Shown: positions 1-12,400, counted from the first letter of the stretch. The stretch is 64,000 nt of DNA from Ursus arctos (GCF_023065955.2 NW_026622875.1:9526501-9590500), one strand, 5' to 3'. Numbers and translations are program-made. The notes: generated by a model from the letters alone, not told the origin.

Positions 1-370
1 AATACAAACTGAAACATCATCACATATTTGTACTTGTCATATTGGTGTAGACTGACATATTTGATATATATAAAGGGTTAATGAGGGAAAGCAGATGTGA
101 TTAATCACAGTTAAACAGTGTAAATTGGCACAAAAATTTCACCCCGAAATTTTACTTCGAAAATATATGTGCGTATGTATGTTACATATTATATATATGT
201 AAAATTTGGAGAGGGATAGTGAAAACCAATTGTCGAACTTAGAAAGAACCTAAATGGACAGTATCATCAATATGAGACTGGTCAATAAATTTTAGCAAAT
301 CCATACAGTGGACTCTGATAGGCCTAGAATGGACTTTGTGTTCACCCTTCTGGTCATTCAAGCATGCACA

Positions 371-427
371 ATGGAGAATGGGAAAGTCGGGGGTGGAGAA
401 TGGAGAATGGGAAAGTCGGGGGTGGAG
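371..427. repeat. 29-bp tandem duplication
   Basis: The segment starting ATGGAGAATGGGAAAGTCGG at 371 recurs at 400 with no difference over its first 28 bases. It is a simple local duplication in unique upstream DNA. Confidence 0.9.
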
Positions 428-513
428 CAACTGAAAGCAAGACGCGATTGTGGCTACCACCAGCCCGGTTTTGTTTGGCGGTTTCACCACTTCACCAGAA
501 CACCTCAATCAGG

Positions 514-727
514 GGGGCACCTGGGTGGCTCAGTCAGTTAAGTGTCTGCCTTCGGCTCAGGTCATGATCCCAGGGTCCTGGGATGGAGCCCCACATTGGG
601 CTCCCTGCTCAGCAGGGATCCTGCTTCTCCCTGTCACACCCCCCCCCCCCCGCTTGTGCTCTCTTGCTCTCTCTCCCTCTCTCCCTCTCAAAATAAATAA
701 ATAAAATCTTAAAAAAAAAAAAAAAAA
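514..727 (+). mobile_element. CAN-SINE with exact 17-bp target duplication
   Basis: tRNA-like head, C-run, CT-rich middle, AAATAAATAAAATCTT and an A tail. It is flanked by AGAACACCTCAATCAGG at 497-513 and 728-744, a perfect duplication, which suggests a young insertion. Confidence 0.93.
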
Positions 728-744
728 AGAACACCTCAATCAGG

Positions 745-1558
745 GAAGACCAGGAAAAAGAATGATATTACCAGAAGTGAGTAAAGGGCATTGAGTCTGC
801 AAAAGGAACAACTGTTCATAATAGTACTGGCTGAAGATTCCATGCAGAGTAGGTCTTGTTTTCAGTGAGAGTTGCTCCACATTTGCTGAGGTACCCCAAG
901 AGCCTAGTGGGAGAGTATGCTTCAGTTTGTAGGGAAGTGTTTCAGTCTGTCCCACAAGACTACCATGAGGTCTTCTGGGAAAGAAGCAGCGAGTTGGGCA
1001 TGGCTTAACAGTGAAGACTTATTTCTGCTCCATGTGGCATCAGCACGCAGAACTTAACTTGGGGCTGGAGGATTCACTTCCAGTGTAGCTCACGTACATG
1101 GCAACCAAGCTGGTGCTGCTGACTGGCAACTCAGCCAGCAACTGAGAGCCATGGGCCTTACTTACTTCCTTTCCAGCTAGTTCTACCCCTAGTGCATGAT
1201 ACTCAGTTCCAAAAGAGATTGTCTCAAGAGACAGAAAGTGGAAACTGCCAGATTCTTAAGACCTGGACCTGGAAATTAGTCCAGCATGTCCTCAGCTGCA
1301 TTCTGTTGGTCAGCTGGAGAGCCTAGATTCTAGGGAAGGGACACAGACTCCACCTCTCAAAGGCAGAAATGATAAAGACTTTGGAAGCTATGTTTTAAAA
1401 CTGCCACATCAGGTTCAAGGAAATCAATTTCAGGTATTTATGGATCCTGTAGAATGCCTTCAGAGTTTAAATGTGGAGAATATATTATGTATGACCAGCT
1501 GACTTACTGTGTGTAACATATGGCATCAGCTCTGGATAGACATGTAGTAATATTTACA
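745..1558. other. Upstream intergenic DNA, nothing recognised
   Basis: No coding signal, RNA gene or repeat family that I can name. Confidence 0.5.
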
Positions 1559-1568
1559 CATCTGCCAT

Positions 1569-1656
1569 GGGGCACCTAACAACTCTTGATCTCAGGGTCC
1601 TAAGTTCAAGACCCATGTTGGGTGTAAAGCTTACTTAAAAAAAAATAAAAACAAAA
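1569..1656 (+). mobile_element. Short 5'-truncated tRNA-type SINE
   Basis: Contains the GGGGCACCT head, CTTGATCTCAGGGT and TTGGGTGTAAAGCTTACTT of the short carnivore SINE form, and an A-rich tail. It is bracketed by 9-bp inverted arms (1559-1567 and 1660-1668), not a direct duplication. Confidence 0.75.
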
Positions 1657-2389
1657 CTCTGGCAGATGATAGGAAAGGGATAAAGAATGAAGACAATCAT
1701 AAATATCATGAGACATTTGGAAACTATTTTGTATTAATTTTTTAGTCATCTTGCATCTAACTTGAGAATAAATATCAAGGATCAGTTTGACCTTGATAAA
1801 CCTTGATCAGTTAATCAAGTGGCCTTTAAAAAAATTGACTGTTTCATCTTTGTTGATGGGTACAAGATATATTAGCTAGTGTATGGGCTCTCTTGGCTGG
1901 CCTGTAAAAAGTCAAGGGCAATTGCATTATTTTGAGTGATTTTAGATAACAAATTTCTATTACTCTGTTGATTTTCTTATTTGTGTCATAGTCAGTATGA
2001 TCACAAGTTTTAGTTTAGAAACTTCTAGCCAGTGTTGACTCCTGTGTCCTGGACTCCTGATAAGTTAACTGGACTTTTAAAAATGGTGAGTTACTGGGAG
2101 GTTTGTTTTGAATATTGGAGAGGCAGGATGACCAAAGTACAGTCACGGTTGGTGTGGTAAATATATGAGATTTATAATATACCAATATCCTTCCATTGGC
2201 ACCTCCACCTGAGTTTAGCCAGAGCTGCACCATTTCCTTCATGAAAACTTCCCAATTTAAAAACCCTTTAAAATCTGCATATAAAAATAAAAATTACGTG
2301 TAATTCTTAAAATAATAGAAAACTTCCCTGAACTTAAGACTTTTATATTCAGATTGAAATGATTCACTGATTCCTAGTATGACAATTTT
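1657..2389. other. AT-rich intergenic DNA, nothing recognised
   Basis: No gene or nameable repeat seen. An open frame at 2015-2242 on the - strand has no family features and no exon context. Confidence 0.5.
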
Positions 2390-2885
2390 AAAGGTTATCC
2401 ACAAGTTCTATATTCCTCCCTTTAAGAAGTAAAACTTTATTCTCCTTCCCTTGAGGGTAGGATGGGCTTAGTGAATTGCTTGTGATTAACAGAATATGAT
2501 GAAGTATGTGACGCGTGACACGGTGTCTTGAAAGCATTGTCACTTCTTCCTTGTTCTTTCCCATAGATCACTTGCTCTGAGGGAAGCCAGTTGCCATTTC
2601 AGAAATACACCTAAGCAGCTCTACAGAGACTCACATAACAAGGAGCATCCACGTGATCAAGCCATGTTGGAAGTGGATCCTCCAGCTCCAACCAAGCATT
2701 CAGATGACTAAAGCCCCAGCTCACATCTTCACTGCAACCTCATTGAAAGATACTTAGCCAGAACCATCCAGCTAAGCCATATCTGAATTCCTAACCAATA
2801 GCAATTACGAGATAAAATGATCATTGTTTCAAGGTGCTAAATTTTGGAATAATATGCAACCCAGCAATAGATGATAAATATATCC
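2390..2885 (+). mobile_element. MLT1-type LTR (ERVL-MaLR)
   Basis: Matches the MLT1 LTR pattern: CTTCCCTTGAGGGTAGG, a GGATCCTCCAGCTCCA block, CAGAACCATCCAGCTAAGCC, GAATTCCTAACC and a 3' end with CAGCAATAGATGATAAATA. It is old and diverged. LTR only; no coding capacity. Confidence 0.7.
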
Positions 2886-3350
2886 AAGAAGGATTAAGAT
2901 TTTAAAAAATAAGGGCACATTCAAAAATTAGAAAAACAAAACAAAACAACAACCTTACAAACACTAGACAGAACAAGGTACTTACAAATAAACAAAATCT
3001 GATGAAAACTTCCTAATAGTAATAATGGAAGCTATAAGTCAACAACCTTTGGACAAGCAAAGATTCAGTTTGCCAATATATCCTCTTTTCAAAAATAATG
3101 GAAGAAATTCTCTAATTATATAAGTGGAATAGATCCCAAAGATCCTAGGTCAAGATAAGAAATATAGAAAAAGCTATTTTACAATATTTAAGTGGATGAA
3201 GACAGTATGAATAATTTGTAAGATGAGTTTTGAAATAAAAATAATTTCCACTTACACAGCTTGGTAGTAAACTTTATAATACATAAAACATCATTCAACA
3301 AGTATTTACTTATAACTTACCACGCGTATGTACTTTAAAAAACATTTCAA
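2886..3350. other. AT-rich intergenic DNA, nothing recognised
   Basis: A-rich sequence between an LTR and a SINE; no gene signals. Confidence 0.5.
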
Positions 3351-3550
3351 GGGCGCCTGGGTGGCACAGCAGTTAAGCGTCTGCCTTCGGCTCAGGGCAT
3401 GATCCCGGCGTTATGGGATCGAGCCCCACGTCGGGCTCCTCCACTGGGAGACTGCTTCTTCCTCTCCCACTCCCCCTGCTTGTGTTCCCTCTCTCGCTGG
3501 CTGTCTCTATCTCTGTCAAATAAATAAATAAAATCTTAAAAAAAAAAAAA
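3351..3550 (+). mobile_element. CAN-SINE, young subfamily
   Basis: Full element with CACAGCAGTTAAGCGTCTGC head and GATCCCGGCGTTATGGGATC block. The flanking AAAAAACATTTCA is repeated on both sides. Confidence 0.92.
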
Positions 3551-3604
3551 ACATTTCAGCAAGTTTGTGGACTTTGAAGCCATTCTTTAAATAATGCAGA
3601 GTCA

Positions 3605-3770
3605 GGGGCACTGGGGTGGCTCAATCGGTTGAGCACCAGATTCTTGATCTCAGCTCAGGTCATGATCTCAGGGTCATGAGATCAAGCCCTGCTGGGCCTG
3701 GAGCCAGCTTAAAATTCTCTCTCTCCCTCTGCCGCTTCCTACCACTTGCTCTCTCTCAAAAATAAATAAT
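3605..3770 (+). mobile_element. CAN-SINE, older form
   Basis: Diverged head GGGGCACTGGGGTGGC, GATCTCAGGGTCATGAGATC block, CT-rich part and AAAATAAATAAT end. Confidence 0.85.
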
Positions 3771-3904
3771 GAACACAGGTTCAAGACCAGTCTTTAAAGA
3801 GTTGCAAAAATTTCCTGAAATATTGCATAGTTTTCAGAAATGTAATATTTGTGTAATTTGGTTTCCTGTCTAAAATCTAGGCTACATTTAACTAATCTGT
3901 AACT

Positions 3905-4109
3905 TTTTTTTTTTTAAGATTTATTTATTTGAGAGACAGTGTGCACACATGAGTAGGGGAAGAGTAGAGGGAGAGGGAGAGAGACAATCTTCAGCAGACT
4001 CCCCACTAAGTGTGGAGCCCCACAGGGCGCTTGATCTCACTAGCCTGAGATCATGACCGCAGGGGAAATCAAGAGTTGGATGCTTAACCACTGACCTACC
4101 CAGGTGCCT
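3905..4109 (-). mobile_element. CAN-SINE, reverse orientation
   Basis: Poly-T then AAGATTTATTTATTT and the reversed head ending CCCAGGTGCCTC. TGTAACTTT lies on both sides. Confidence 0.88.
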
Positions 4110-4739
4110 CATAAATGTGTAACTTTGTGTATTCAAATTTTAATGTCCGTCTTCAGGAAACCAACCTTTTTCTTAATAATTTCGAGATGGAGAAATTATT
4201 ATAACATTTGACTATCTGGGAGAGGCCAGCAACAACATATTTTATCTTTCAAATGGTGTGACGTTTGGTATGTTTAACTTTTAAGCATAGCTTGTTTTTA
4301 GTATTCGTTATCCAATGGAAATAGTATGTAATATAAATAAACATTATATATACAACTTTACAGCTAGTTCCTATACATTACAACTAATGCTATTGGCTCC
4401 CTAAGGTTATTTTCTCTTATCATTTCAATACTGCATATATATCGAGTTAACATGAAACAAAATTTTAATATTTGGCTCTTACAAGACCTTTTAGGTCGCT
4501 CAACAGTAAGAGGGATGGAAAGAATCTTACGATCCCAATCCACCCAATGTAACGAGTTAGTTATCCAGACCCCAGTTCCACTACAATTCTCCCACCACAC
4601 TGGAAAAAACGGACTACAGAGAAACCTAGCACCTCTAAGCGGTTCCAATCGTTCCATAAAAAAGTAGGCACTGTGAGGCACGCACTTCTCCACTCTTACT
4701 ACCCTTTTGGGGGCACCCTTGCCTGCTGATGACATTGCG
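4110..4739. other. SLC33A1 upstream flank
   Basis: AT-rich up to about 4450, then rising GC toward the CpG island. Apart from the possible C/EBP-ATF site at 4734, I see nothing specific. Confidence 0.5.
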
Positions 4740-4742
4740 TCA
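4734..4742 (+). promoter_or_regulatory. Possible C/EBP-ATF composite site
   Basis: ATTGCGTCA is one base away from the ATF4-C/EBP amino-acid response core ATTGCATCA. It sits just before the CpG island. A nine-base match can arise by chance, so this is weak support only. Confidence 0.25.
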
Positions 4743-4949
4743 ACTTCAACCCTTCAACTCCCCGTTTCTGTCTGGCCCACGAAAGCAGGGGCATCACACA
4801 ATTCCTGGCCCCGAGTTCGGGCACTGCCCTTCCCCAGCCTAACGACAAACGCTACCACAACCGCCACCACCTCCAGAGGCTGTACGGCGTGATCCACTCG
4901 GCCACCTGCGCGGGGCGGCCTCCACCAGCCCCCACGTGGCCGCGCAGGC

Positions 4950-4968
4950 CCAATCACCGAGGCCCACG
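4950..4968 (+). promoter_or_regulatory. Exact ER stress response element (CCAAT-N9-CCACG)
   Basis: CCAAT at 4950-4954, nine bases, then CCACG at 4964-4968. This matches the canonical ERSE bound by NF-Y plus ATF6 or XBP1. It lies 669 bp before the SLC33A1 ATG within the CpG island. SLC33A1 acts in the ER and has been reported to be induced through XBP1, so the site makes biological sense. Binding itself is inferred. Confidence 0.65.
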
Positions 4969-5178
4969 CTTTCCAGAAGGCCGCATGCGCTCACAGAGCC
5001 AGGGCTCGCGCGGCGCCCCGCCCAGGCCGTACGGTGCTTCCGCGTTAATCCTCCCATGAGGTCCCGGTCGCCGGAGTTGCGGGTTCCTACCAAGCTTTGT
5101 TTCCGAGCTCGGCCTCGGGAGCATGCTCTGATTGGCTTGCTCTGGAGGCGGGGACAGGACTCATTTGAGTCTAGGACC

Positions 5179-5204
5179 ACTTCCTGAGGCGCGAGGCAGG
5201 AAGT
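5179..5204 (+). promoter_or_regulatory. Opposed ETS-site pair near likely start of transcription
   Basis: ACTTCCTG and CAGGAAGT face each other about 18 bp apart. ETS (GABP-type) pairs are frequent at TATA-less CpG-island promoters. The placement gives a 5' UTR of about 400 bases, which is plausible for SLC33A1. Confidence 0.45.
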
Positions 5205-5636
5205 TATCTGGTCTCTCTGGAGTCCTGGGGAGAAAGTGCTGTCTGCTGCAGTGGTGGCGGCGAGAACTGGAGGTGGGTCGGGAGACTGGCCGTTCGGTCT
5301 CGCCGCAGCCAAGGGCCCGTTTTCATCGTAGCACCACGGCCCTCTCCTCCAGCCCCGAGCCCGGCGCGGCTGCCCGGTGGGCTCCTTCAGGCTCTTTGAC
5401 GCCGCTCCAAGGGGCACCTACCCGGGCATCGCCTGGGCCTCCAGCCAGGGGACTGGCTCCCGGCCTCAGCTCTCCGGGCCACTGTAAGAAGTGCCCTTAC
5501 CACTCCTCGCCCTGTCCTCCTCCTCCCTGAACCATCGAGACCCTGGTCCAGAGCGATAGCCTTGGACCTGGGACTAGGCGGATCCAAAACGCTCAGCCCC
5601 GGCACCCCGCAGACGGGGCTCTGCATCGTCTCTGAT

Positions 5637-6411
5637 ATGTCACCCACCATCTCCCACAAGGACAACAGTCGGCAACGACGACCAGGGACTTTCAATCACT
5701 CTCTGGATATGAAGAGCGGTCCTCTGCCGCCAGGCGGCTGGGATGACAGTCACCAGGAATTGGTGGGCGGGGAAGGGGACAAAGAAGCTCTTCTGCGGGA
5801 TCCCGGCACTGGTGACTTCTCAAAACCCCCACGGAGCTGCCGGGCCGAATTAAGCAGCATTTTGCTGTTGCTTTTTCTTTACGTGCTTCAGGGCATTCCA
5901 CTGGGCCTGGCGGGAAGCATCCCACTCATTTTGCAGAGCAAGAATGTTAGCTATACAGATCAAGCTTTCTTCAGTTTCGTCTTTTGGCCCTTCAGTCTCA
6001 AATTGCTCTGGGCCCCGTTGGTTGATGCAGTTTACTTTAGGAACTTTGGTCGTCGCAAATCTTGGCTTGTCCCTACACAGTATATACTGGGATTGTTCAT
6101 GATATATTTATCCACTCAAGTGGACCATTTGCTCGGGAACACTGATGGCAGAACCCCCGATGTGATTGCTCTCACTGTGACATTCTTTTTGTTTGAATTC
6201 CTGGCCGCCACTCAGGACATCGCTGTGGACGGTTGGGCGTTAACTATGTTATCCCGGGAAAACGTGGGTTATGCTTCTACTTGCAATTCAGTGGGCCAGA
6301 CAGCGGGCTACTTTTTGGGCAATGTTTTGTTTTTGGCCCTTGAATCTGCCGACTTTTGTAACAAATATTTGCGGTTTGAGCCTCAACCCAGGGGAATCGT
6401 TACTCTCTCAG
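5637..6411 (+). CDS. SLC33A1: SLC33A1 coding exon 1
   Basis: Encodes residues 1-258 and the first base of Asp259. It carries the cytosolic tail, the first five or so membrane segments (about 73-95, 110-130, 143-162, 175-193 and 220-236) and the TQDIAVDG motif. The donor GTAGTG follows at 6412. Nearly half the protein is in this exon, which starts inside the CpG island. Its 5' part is GC-rich and its 3' part is not. Confidence 0.96.
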
Positions 6412-9400
6412 GTAGTGTATTTAAACTGTTTTTTATGCGGTTAGGTTTGTGTTACATTTATGAATCCTTTTGACAGAGCGTGTGACGTTGGAGGCAATCT
6501 CATAATTTAATTTGCTGGAAAGTATTTTGTGGGAGATTACCCGAGGTTAAGTTTTCTGCTAAAATGAGCTTCAGCCAGAATGAGTACGGGAGAGCAGTCA
6601 TAATTGATGAGTACCCTGCAATGAGCAGGGAGAGGCAGCTCATCCAATAACGTTGTGTGAAGGCAAACAAAACTCTCAGTCTAGGGAGCTGTTGACACTT
6701 GCTTAATACATAGATGCACGTTTTTTAAAAGTCTGACTAGTGTGAAGGTATGAATCCAGCCTGACTCCTGTGGTTTACGTTTTCCATTTATTGGATTGAG
6801 ATTTCTAGTTCCATACTGGTATACCAAGAGTCCTCTTCTTGCCTTCTGGTGAATAGCATAGGGTTAATTTATTCAGCATTAATGAGTTGGCCAAGTGACA
6901 GGGTTCTAAGGGCCTCCTATGAATAGAGCAGAGTCCAACCCACACGAAATAGGAGAAATGAACATTTACAGGGAGCTCAGGGTTGCTAGCTTGTGAGTCG
7001 GGCTTCACACTGCAGATAACATTTGACCTTGTTGAATTATAAAATTCCATGTAGTGGGTGAGTGGAGTTCCAGAATGCACAACACCAGGTGGAAGTGCAC
7101 TGAAGCTGCGAAGTACAAAAAGGTACAGGACAGTACCTACCAAGTTCAGAGTGCCTGAAGCAGTAGTTGTGGGGACCAGGTTTGGGAAATGGTGATGAAA
7201 GAAAAGTTGTGACCCAATTAGTAAGATTTTCTTGAATTGCTGTGGGAAAGAGTTTTTTAGTTTATCCGGTAAGCAATTTTGTGTAAGTTCTACAAAATTT
7301 CCCCTTTTTCTGAATAAGTAAAATATATGTCCTTGGAAGGTTTTCTGAGTTTTTGTTTTTTTAAGCTTTCCTAACAGTTAGAAAACAGAAGTAAAATTAG
7401 CAATATTGGGAATAACCAACATCAGGAATACGGTAGAATTCTTCATTCTGATAATGATGATGAATTTAAGTGATTCTCTTGAAATTTAAGCAGTGCAGCT
7501 TTCTTTCATCTTCCCAGTACTAGCTTGGGGATTCCAGACAGGGTAAATGTCAGGGGTAGTTGTGTGGTGAGGGAAGTGTGAGGGTTATATAGTAGTATTT
7601 GGGGAGTGTGGAGGGTGGAGGGATTCACAACTGCACTACTCATCTCTTGAAATCTTACACACCTCCTCCGTTCCCCCACGCCCTGTAAGGGACCCCCTTT
7701 TCTACCTCTTCAAACTGCTATTGAGCCACTACTACTGATGAAATGATAATTATACTTTTCCTTAATTGGTTTGGGGCTGAAAATGGTTGAGAGATACGGC
7801 TTTGCACTTAAATAGATTGGTCTCAAAGTGTTCTGGGGGTCCCACTGCTGCTCTATGGATAATTCTCTGCCTAGAAATATTTTGTGAATGCATCAGATTA
7901 GCACCTTACTGCGTTTTATGCATCTTTTCATTTCGTACTGGGACTGTTCATGTCACCAGGAAGGACTAATGAAATGATGTATTACTTAATATGGGAAAGC
8001 CTCAGAAGAGATGTCAAGATTTAAGAGGTCGTGGAAACTAAATTACTAACTAGGTAAATTAGAGCTTTCTCTAAGTACAAGAGTGATTGATAAAACATCA
8101 TTCCATGGGATGTCATTATGCATTCAGGAGCCATGTTAATTATATCCTGCTTAGCCACAACTGTTCCCCAGTGGGAAGATCAAAATTGTGCTACATTGGA
8201 TTTTTATTTACACTGATTTGTTATTTTGAATAGCTGTTTGTTCTGTGGAATTTGAACTTTGTTTCCAGGAAATTGTAAAAGTAGCTTACTATTTAATTTA
8301 ATTTTTTCTGTGTGTGGTAGACTGCTGTTTTTAGTTCAAACATTTTAGTAAGTTAAGAGTTGACGAGTTTTCATTCTCTTCTTTATTTTATTTTTTTTTA
8401 ATATTTTATTCATTCATTCATTTATTTTAGAGAGCGAGCAAAATGGGAGAAAGGCAGAGGGAGGGGGAGAGAGATCCTCGCTGAGTGTGAAGCCCCAGGC
8501 AGGGTTCAGCCTCAGGACACTGAGATCATGACCTGAGCTGAAATCAAGAGTCAGGCCAAATTTGGCTTGCATCTTTTTTTGTAAATGAAGTATTATTGGA
8601 ACGGAGGCACTCGTCTGTATCAATGGCTGGTTTTGTGCTTACAATGGCAGGAGTTGAGTCACTGCAACAAAGACTACATTGCCCGCAACGCATAAAATAT
8701 TATCTATCCCTTTATGGGAGAAATTTGCCACCCACTAAACTGTCACGTCTGGTATTGCACTACCTCTACCTCTCTACACATACGCTATCCTCCTTTATTA
8801 GAAGTGCTGGAATTGAAGTGCTGCTGTCTCTCCTGTCTTCTTGGGCTTTGTTTCTAGCCCCTACTATTTTTTTCAGGAGCGTTACACTTCTCTCTCCTGT
8901 ATTTCCCACTTTATTGCCTCGAATGAATCCTCAACAGGTAAAATAAGAATTTAGCATACTTCATTGCTACCTGTTGAAGTTATATTACTGTTTTTAGTTC
9001 TTCTGTGAATTTCCAAACTGCTGGTCTGCAAGCCATGTAAGGCCTACAGACATGTTTTCTGTGACCCATTCAGTGCCAACATTTAAAATTGGGAGATTTC
9101 ACTTTAAAATACAGATTTCTGGATTGTTTTGAAAAAAATCAGAAAATATGGCAAGGACAAACCTAAGTTTCCTGGTGGCAGTAGTCAGCTGGAGTTGAGT
9201 AATAGCTGCCCTTTAAACAAGCAGTTGTGTTCTCTTTTTCTAGATTTAACTTGAGATGATTTTTTCCCCTCTCTGTGGCTTAGTGTTTCTTTAATCCTGT
9301 AGATTCGTTTGAAATGTCTGATGATCCTTGGTTTTACTTTTCACATTTTTTTAAAATGTTTTTTTATTATATTATGTTAGTCATCATACAGTACATCCCT

Positions 9401-12400
9401 GGTTTCTGATGTAAAGTTCGATGATTCATTAGTTGCGTATAACACCCAGTGCACCATGCAATACTTGCCCTCCTTACTACCCATCACCAGTCTATCCCAT
9501 TCCCCCACCCCCCTCATTCTCTTCTTTATGATTGTACATATCATATTTATAGCTTCTATCTTTCTGGAACTTAGTAGCAGTGTAACAAAAAAAAGAAAGA
9601 AAAAAACCCAGCATTTTTTAGGAATTTTAAGAGCACAGAAAGAATCGTGAAGGAAATAAAATTGTTTAGGTAGTAAAAGAAGAGCTAAAACACTGATGCA
9701 GATGTTTAGAAAATCAGAATTATGAATTATAAATATGAATTATGGCATATTTTAGAATTGTAAAATATATTCTCTGATTAACACTTTGTTTTGAGTTACA
9801 GATAAATAGAAATGGATTATACTGAGAAAAGACAGTTTTTGCCATTTAGAAAGCAGTAATCTAAGTAATAAATTTAGAACGTGAAGGAAAAGATGAGAAA
9901 AATCCCTTAGAAACAAAACCTTGATTATGCAGAGATTGGCTTCTTGGTACTTCAGGGAGCCAAGGCAGTCCTGAACTCAGAAAGGAGCTTTTTCTGTCCT
10001 ACCCCCTTAGTTTTCAAGGATCTTTGAGCTGCAAGAGATGATGAAAGTAACCCAGAAGAACACAGATATTAGAACATAGTTTTATGACTTGGAAAGATCA
10101 TGTATTCCTTCTTTTTTTTTATAATTTAGATTCTGATTTGTATTTTTGGGAGCTGATTTTTTTTTAATTGAGGTAAAATTAATATATAACAGTATTAGTT
10201 TCAGGTGTGCAACATAATTCAGTTTTTGTATACAATACAAAGTGGTCACTGCAGTAAGTCAAGTTACCATCTCAAGTCATTCTTTTCTCTTTTAAAGATT
10301 TTATTTATTTAGAGAGAGAGTGTGAGCATGCACACAAGCTGAGGGGAGGGGCAGAGGAAGAGGGAGAGAGAGAGAGAATCTCAAGCAGACTCCCCACTGA
10401 GTATGAAGCCTGTCCATGGGGCTTGTTCCCATGACCCCGAGATCATGACCCAAGCCAAATCAAGAGTCAGATGCCCAACCAACTGAGCCACCCAAGCACC
10501 CCAGCCATCTCAATTCATTCTTATAGATGAAGAAACTGAGGTCAAGTGCCTAGTTGGAGGTAGAAATACAGGATTCCCCCCACTATCTGAATATAGAGCA
10601 ATCTTAGAAAACTTGTAAGCTAAAATGGCATAAAGCAAAAAGTATCCACACTTTATTTTACAAAAGACCTACTAGTGTCCAACAGTTGGTAGGAAGCTAG
10701 GGAAAACCTCCAGGAAAACCTTGAAACCTAAAATATAATTTGTGCTGATTGGGCTTTTCTACCAGAGAGAAGTAGCACTCTAACTGCTGATGCCTAAAAA
10801 CATCAGCCCACTTCTGGAATGATGGCCTAGAAATGACAAAAATATTTTTGTTTTGCTTTTTAAGTGACTGTGGCATTTATTCACTTAGTGCCTGTTTGGT
10901 GCTAGCCATGCAATAGGTGTTAAAATTTGAGAATTCTCTACTCCCAGGGAATTTATAATGGGACTTTGCAAACCAAAATGATGGACTGAGCAGATGGACA
11001 GTATAAATGAATCAAGTGAGTTGGTACAGGACTGTAGGGTTGGACGGGACAGTGATGACCTGAAAAACTCATGCCCATCTAATGGTGGGGAGCTTCAATT
11101 TTCAATAAATTGTTGTCTTACGGCAGTAGGATCCTAGGATTGCCGAATCTTATTGGTATTCAAGAGAAGCTGGAGCTTTCTTTTTTGTTTATTTTGTAAT
11201 TTTAAAAACATTTATTAGACTTATATGAAATATGTCTTTAGTCTAGATCCAATCTGTGAACTGGTGATTGAGGCCTATTCCTCTAGAAGCAGTGATAACA
11301 ATAATGAATAGAGGAAGTGATTGGAATAAGGAGCAGGGTATTTGGGTTGGGGCAGGTTAGTCTGATACTGGAGAAGAAAGCTAAACATATTAGAGCTTAA
11401 GAATTTGTCATATAGATAGGCATGAACATATAAGAGTCAATCAGAAAAAAAGGAAATATTTGGGGAAAAAACTGATGGTGAAAGAAAAGCTAATCAAACT
11501 GGCAATGAATATAGTTTAAACAGGATTTGTAAGATATTCTTAAAACTAGGAAGAGAGCGGGACCAATTATTTCTTACTTAGTGATAGATTTCTTTGTCGT
11601 GCTTTCTGAAGCAGGACTCAGTATATTTTGCGTGACCAGAAATGCTATTTAGAATGTGGCCAGGACTAACTGACCCATTTCTAGATAGACCAGTTATATT
11701 TAAATAGTCTGTAATACATTCTTTAGCGTGTACATCTAGACTTAAAACAGTCTCCTGCATTCTCAGAAGGTGAAATTACAGAGGTAGAGAACAGATGGGC
11801 AGTAGCTAGAGGTTGGATGAGAAGAAGGTGAGTTTAAGTGGATGATAGCATGAGGGAGTTTTGGGGAGTGATGGAATTGTTCTGTATCTTGATTATGGTG
11901 GTGGTGATTTGAAATTTATACATGTGTTAAAGTTCGTAGAACTGTAAGCCAAATAAACTTAGTTTTACTGTATAATAATTTTAGGAGCCTTTATAAAAAT
12001 AAAAAACCTAATCCATTACCTTAAAAGCTAATCTCTGGGTAAATATCATACAAAGTATATAATATAAAATCCTTGAATTTAGCTATCCTTTTGCCTTGAA
12101 CGGAAGAGGTTCATAAATCTGGTGGATCTTACATCTCCATACACACAAATGGAGCAAATTTGAATTTACTTTCAAATATTGGGATCCTAGTAGTAAAGTG
12201 AGATAAGTAGAGGAATACTGGAGCTAGTAGATTCAGGAAGGATTAGATATGAAAAACTGGGGCCCACACCCCAAAAAAGAAGGTCTTAAAGCCTTTTTTC
12301 TTTTTAAAACAAAGGAGAAATGGTACTATGTGCTTTCTTTGTCCAGTAAAGAACTGTGGGATTGCTTTTGTTTGGAAAAGTCAATTTATAAGATATACTC

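Larger units (their letters stand above)
4740..5640 (+). promoter_or_regulatory. SLC33A1: CpG-island promoter and 5' UTR of SLC33A1
   Basis: GC- and CpG-rich block in otherwise AT-rich DNA, ending at the SLC33A1 start codon. There is no TATA box. Visible elements: an E-box CCACGTGG at 4932-4939, an ERSE at 4950-4968, an inverted CCAAT box at 5131-5135, a GC box around 5146-5155, and opposed ETS motifs (ACTTCCTG near 5179-5186, GGAAGT 5199-5204). By comparison with other TATA-less genes, transcription probably starts near the ETS pair. The exact start cannot be read from sequence. Confidence 0.8.

Noticed and set aside
514..600. tRNA-like heads of the SINEs as tRNA genes
   Set aside because: They keep A/B-box-like blocks but lack an intact cloverleaf and continue into CT-rich and A-rich SINE bodies. 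They recur dozens of times with target duplications.
1..4740. GMPS exon 1 on the - strand, expected as the divergent neighbour
   Set aside because: I found no coding match to GMPS. In human the genes are well separated, so it probably lies left of the window.
4839..5417. 192-codon open frame on the - strand in the SLC33A1 CpG island
   Set aside because: Same compositional cause. It does not resemble GMPS, the divergent neighbour expected further upstream.
5132..5530. 132-codon open frame on the + strand before SLC33A1
   Set aside because: Lies in the promoter and 5' UTR, has low-complexity Pro/Arg content, and ends before the real start codon in a different frame.
8596..8946. 116-codon open frame on the + strand in SLC33A1 intron 1
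   Set aside because: Starts within a hAT fossil and has no recognisable domain or splice context.
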